Source: Pseudomonadota bacterium (GTDB lineage Bacteria > Desulfobacterota > Desulfobulbia > Desulfobulbales > Desulfocapsaceae). From it: a stretch of DNA of 54,391 nucleotides. The stretch is from assembly GCA_023412495.1 (NCBI GenBank), contig JAEYNP010000132.1:1-54391 (forward strand), in the 5' to 3' direction. Under the pieces are notes generated by a model, which searched no databases, was not told where the DNA came from, and was given only the letters and a program-made list of their open reading frames with translations. Positions 53,538 through 54,391 of this stretch are shown here, one piece after another (position 1 is the first letter of the stretch; each line of letters starts with the position of its first letter). The translations under genes were made by a program, and so were the position numbers.

Positions 53538-53581
53538 TATGTAGGAAAACGCAGAAAATTTACACGTAATATGGTTTACAG

Positions 53582-53615
53582 ATGGCCGGGTTCGAAAGGA
53601 TCCGGCCATTTTTTT
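53582..53615 (+). terminator. Rho-independent terminator after qmoC
   Basis: Stem ATGGCCGG (53582-53589) / CCGGCCAT (53602-53609), extended by GTTC/GGAT with wobble pairs, loop GAAA, then TTTTTTT. It is 45 bp past the qmoC stop. Confidence 0.9.
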
Positions 53616-53717
53616 GGTGGTTTCTGCGTTTAAAGAAGGAAAAAGATCTGCAAAGATAATAAGGAAGCACGTGCGGAAGGGAGTGAAAAGAAAAATCTTC
53701 CAAAACCAAATAAAGGG

Positions 53718-53746
53718 TTGAATTAAGCGCATCAAGTGAGTATATT
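53718..53746 (+). promoter_or_regulatory. promoter of the tRNA-tuf operon
   Basis: TTGAAT (53718-53723), 17-base spacer, TATATT (53741-53746), ending 14 bases before tRNA-Thr. It likely drives all four tRNAs and tuf. Confidence 0.65.
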
Positions 53747-53760
53747 CTTCCGTCTTGTAA

Positions 53761-53835
53761 GCTGGCGTAGCTCAATGGTAGAGCTCCTCACTTGTAATGA
53801 GGATGTTGTGGGTTCAAGTCCTATCGCCAGCTCCA
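53761..53835 (+). tRNA. tRNA-Thr(TGT)
   Basis: Seventy-five bases including CCA. Acceptor GCTGGCG/CGCCAGC; anticodon loop CTTGTAA gives TGT; T loop GGTTCAAGTCC. First of four tRNAs before tuf, in the same Thr-Tyr-Gly-Thr order as the E. coli tufB locus. Confidence 0.96.
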
Positions 53836-53908
53836 ATAATTTAAATAGATCTTTACAAAGTGGAGATAAGAGTTTAAAGAGTGACTGTCTAATTCAGGCG
53901 TTCTCTAT

Positions 53909-53993
53909 GGAGGGGTTCCCGAGTGGCCAAAGGGGACAGACTGTAAATCTGCTGGCTCAGCCTTCGGAGGTTCGAATCCTCCCCCCTCCACCA
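53909..53993 (+). tRNA. tRNA-Tyr(GTA)
   Basis: Eighty-five bases including CCA, with a class II long variable arm (CTGGCTCAGCCTTC). Acceptor GGAGGGG/CCCCTCC; anticodon GTA in CTGTAAA; T loop GGTTCGAATCC. Confidence 0.96.
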
Positions 53994-54027
53994 AGCTCTT
54001 CAATTTTGCAAAGAAAGATACCCGAGA

Positions 54028-54103
54028 GCGGGAATAGCTCAATTGGTAGAGCATCAGCCTTCCAAGCTGAGGGTTGCGAGTTCGAGCCTCGTTTCCCGCT
54101 CCA
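54028..54103 (+). tRNA. tRNA-Gly(TCC)
   Basis: Seventy-six bases including CCA. Acceptor GCGGGAA/TTCCCGC; anticodon loop CTTCCAA gives TCC; T loop AGTTCGAGCCT. Confidence 0.96.
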
Positions 54104-54131
54104 TCAGCATTATCTTGTGTTGCAGAAGGTT

Positions 54132-54207
<76 letters not shown>

Positions 54208-54264
54208 TGTGGACACGGTAGCAATCTTCGAAATAACTATTCAACGGCCTGAGGAGACAAGAAA

Positions 54265-54391
54265 ATGTCAAAGAAAAAATTTGAAAGGACAAAACCGCAC
54301 GTCAACGTAGGGACGGTAGGACATATAGACCATGGCAAGACCACATTGACCGCTGCTATCACTCGTGTTCTATCTTTGAAAGGTCAGGCTA
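54265..54391 (+). CDS. tuf: elongation factor Tu, N-terminal part (runs off the window)
   Basis: Delivers aminoacyl-tRNA to the ribosome with GTP. Only the first 42 residues are here: [20 protein letters not shown] then [13 protein letters not shown], which contain the GHxDHGKT P-loop. GAGGAG precedes the ATG. The tRNA-Thr-Tyr-Gly-Thr-tuf order is widely conserved. The gene continues past the right edge. Confidence 0.97.
   Translation, partial: MSKKKFERTKPHVNVGTVGHIDHGKTTLTAAITRVLSLKGQA

Overview
This 54.4 kb window comes from a Gram-negative, strictly respiratory sulfate reducer. The right end carries a complete aprBA-qmoABC set (APS reductase plus its quinone-interacting oxidoreductase). 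Gene content (rhomboid, hflKC, ferrochelatase, mreBCD-mrdA-rodA, aat, GTP-type PEP carboxykinase, a UGA-recoded HesB protein) and gene style point to Desulfobacterota, most likely the Desulfobulbales. That placement is inferred from gene content, not from a marker-gene tree. The window looks like ordinary chromosome, apart from one small tRNA-integrated island remnant and one short inverted-repeat element.

Layout. 0.2-10.2 kb: a small unknown protein, clpB, a HesB/IscA-like selenoprotein with an in-frame UGA, pfkA, an endonuclease III-like glycosylase, a giant STAND/winged-helix/BTAD regulator and trmJ. 10.4-18.2 kb: rnr, an RSH (p)ppGpp hydrolase whose synthetase half looks dead, a zinc/TSCPD-like protein overlapping aat, and an ExeA-type ATPase ending in a SPOR-like domain. 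18.2-19.2 kb: tRNA-Ala(GGC) and an integrase-less insertion bounded by a 46-bp duplication of the tRNA 3' part. 19.4-25.0 kb: the rod-shape operon mreB-mreC-mreD-mrdA-rodA. 25.0-34.0 kb: hemH, an HPF-cold-shock fusion, polA, a zinc-ribbon protein, hflK-hflC and a rhomboid protease. 34.1-36.9 kb: pckG, preceded by a 162-bp TA-flanked inverted-repeat element, then tRNA-Leu(CAG). 36.9-45.7 kb: ribF, then a probable long operon TPR - zinc/HEAT - TPR - ribE - ribBA - ribH - (terminator) - nusB, then ftsK. 46.0-53.5 kb: aprB-aprA, two strong hairpins, then qmoA-qmoB-qmoC. 53.7-54.4 kb: tRNA-Thr, tRNA-Tyr, tRNA-Gly, tRNA-Thr and the start of tuf.

How the parts work together. AprBA reduces APS to sulfite and AMP, and QmoABC passes it electrons from the menaquinol pool, so the right end is the core of energy metabolism. 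PckG and PfkA serve carbon flux. The rib genes supply flavin for the FAD enzymes ApsA, QmoA and QmoB. MreBCD-PBP2-RodA build the lateral wall, with the SPOR protein as a possible envelope partner. ClpB, HflKC, the HPF-CSD protein and the RSH enzyme are stress and growth-control functions.

The most noteworthy items are the HesB selenoprotein with a candidate bacterial SECIS hairpin just downstream of the UGA; the 0.86-kb tRNA-Ala island with its own zinc-ribbon and membrane-protein ORFs and no integrase; the RSH enzyme with an intact HD site but replaced synthetase residues; and the TA-flanked MITE-like element directly upstream of pckG.
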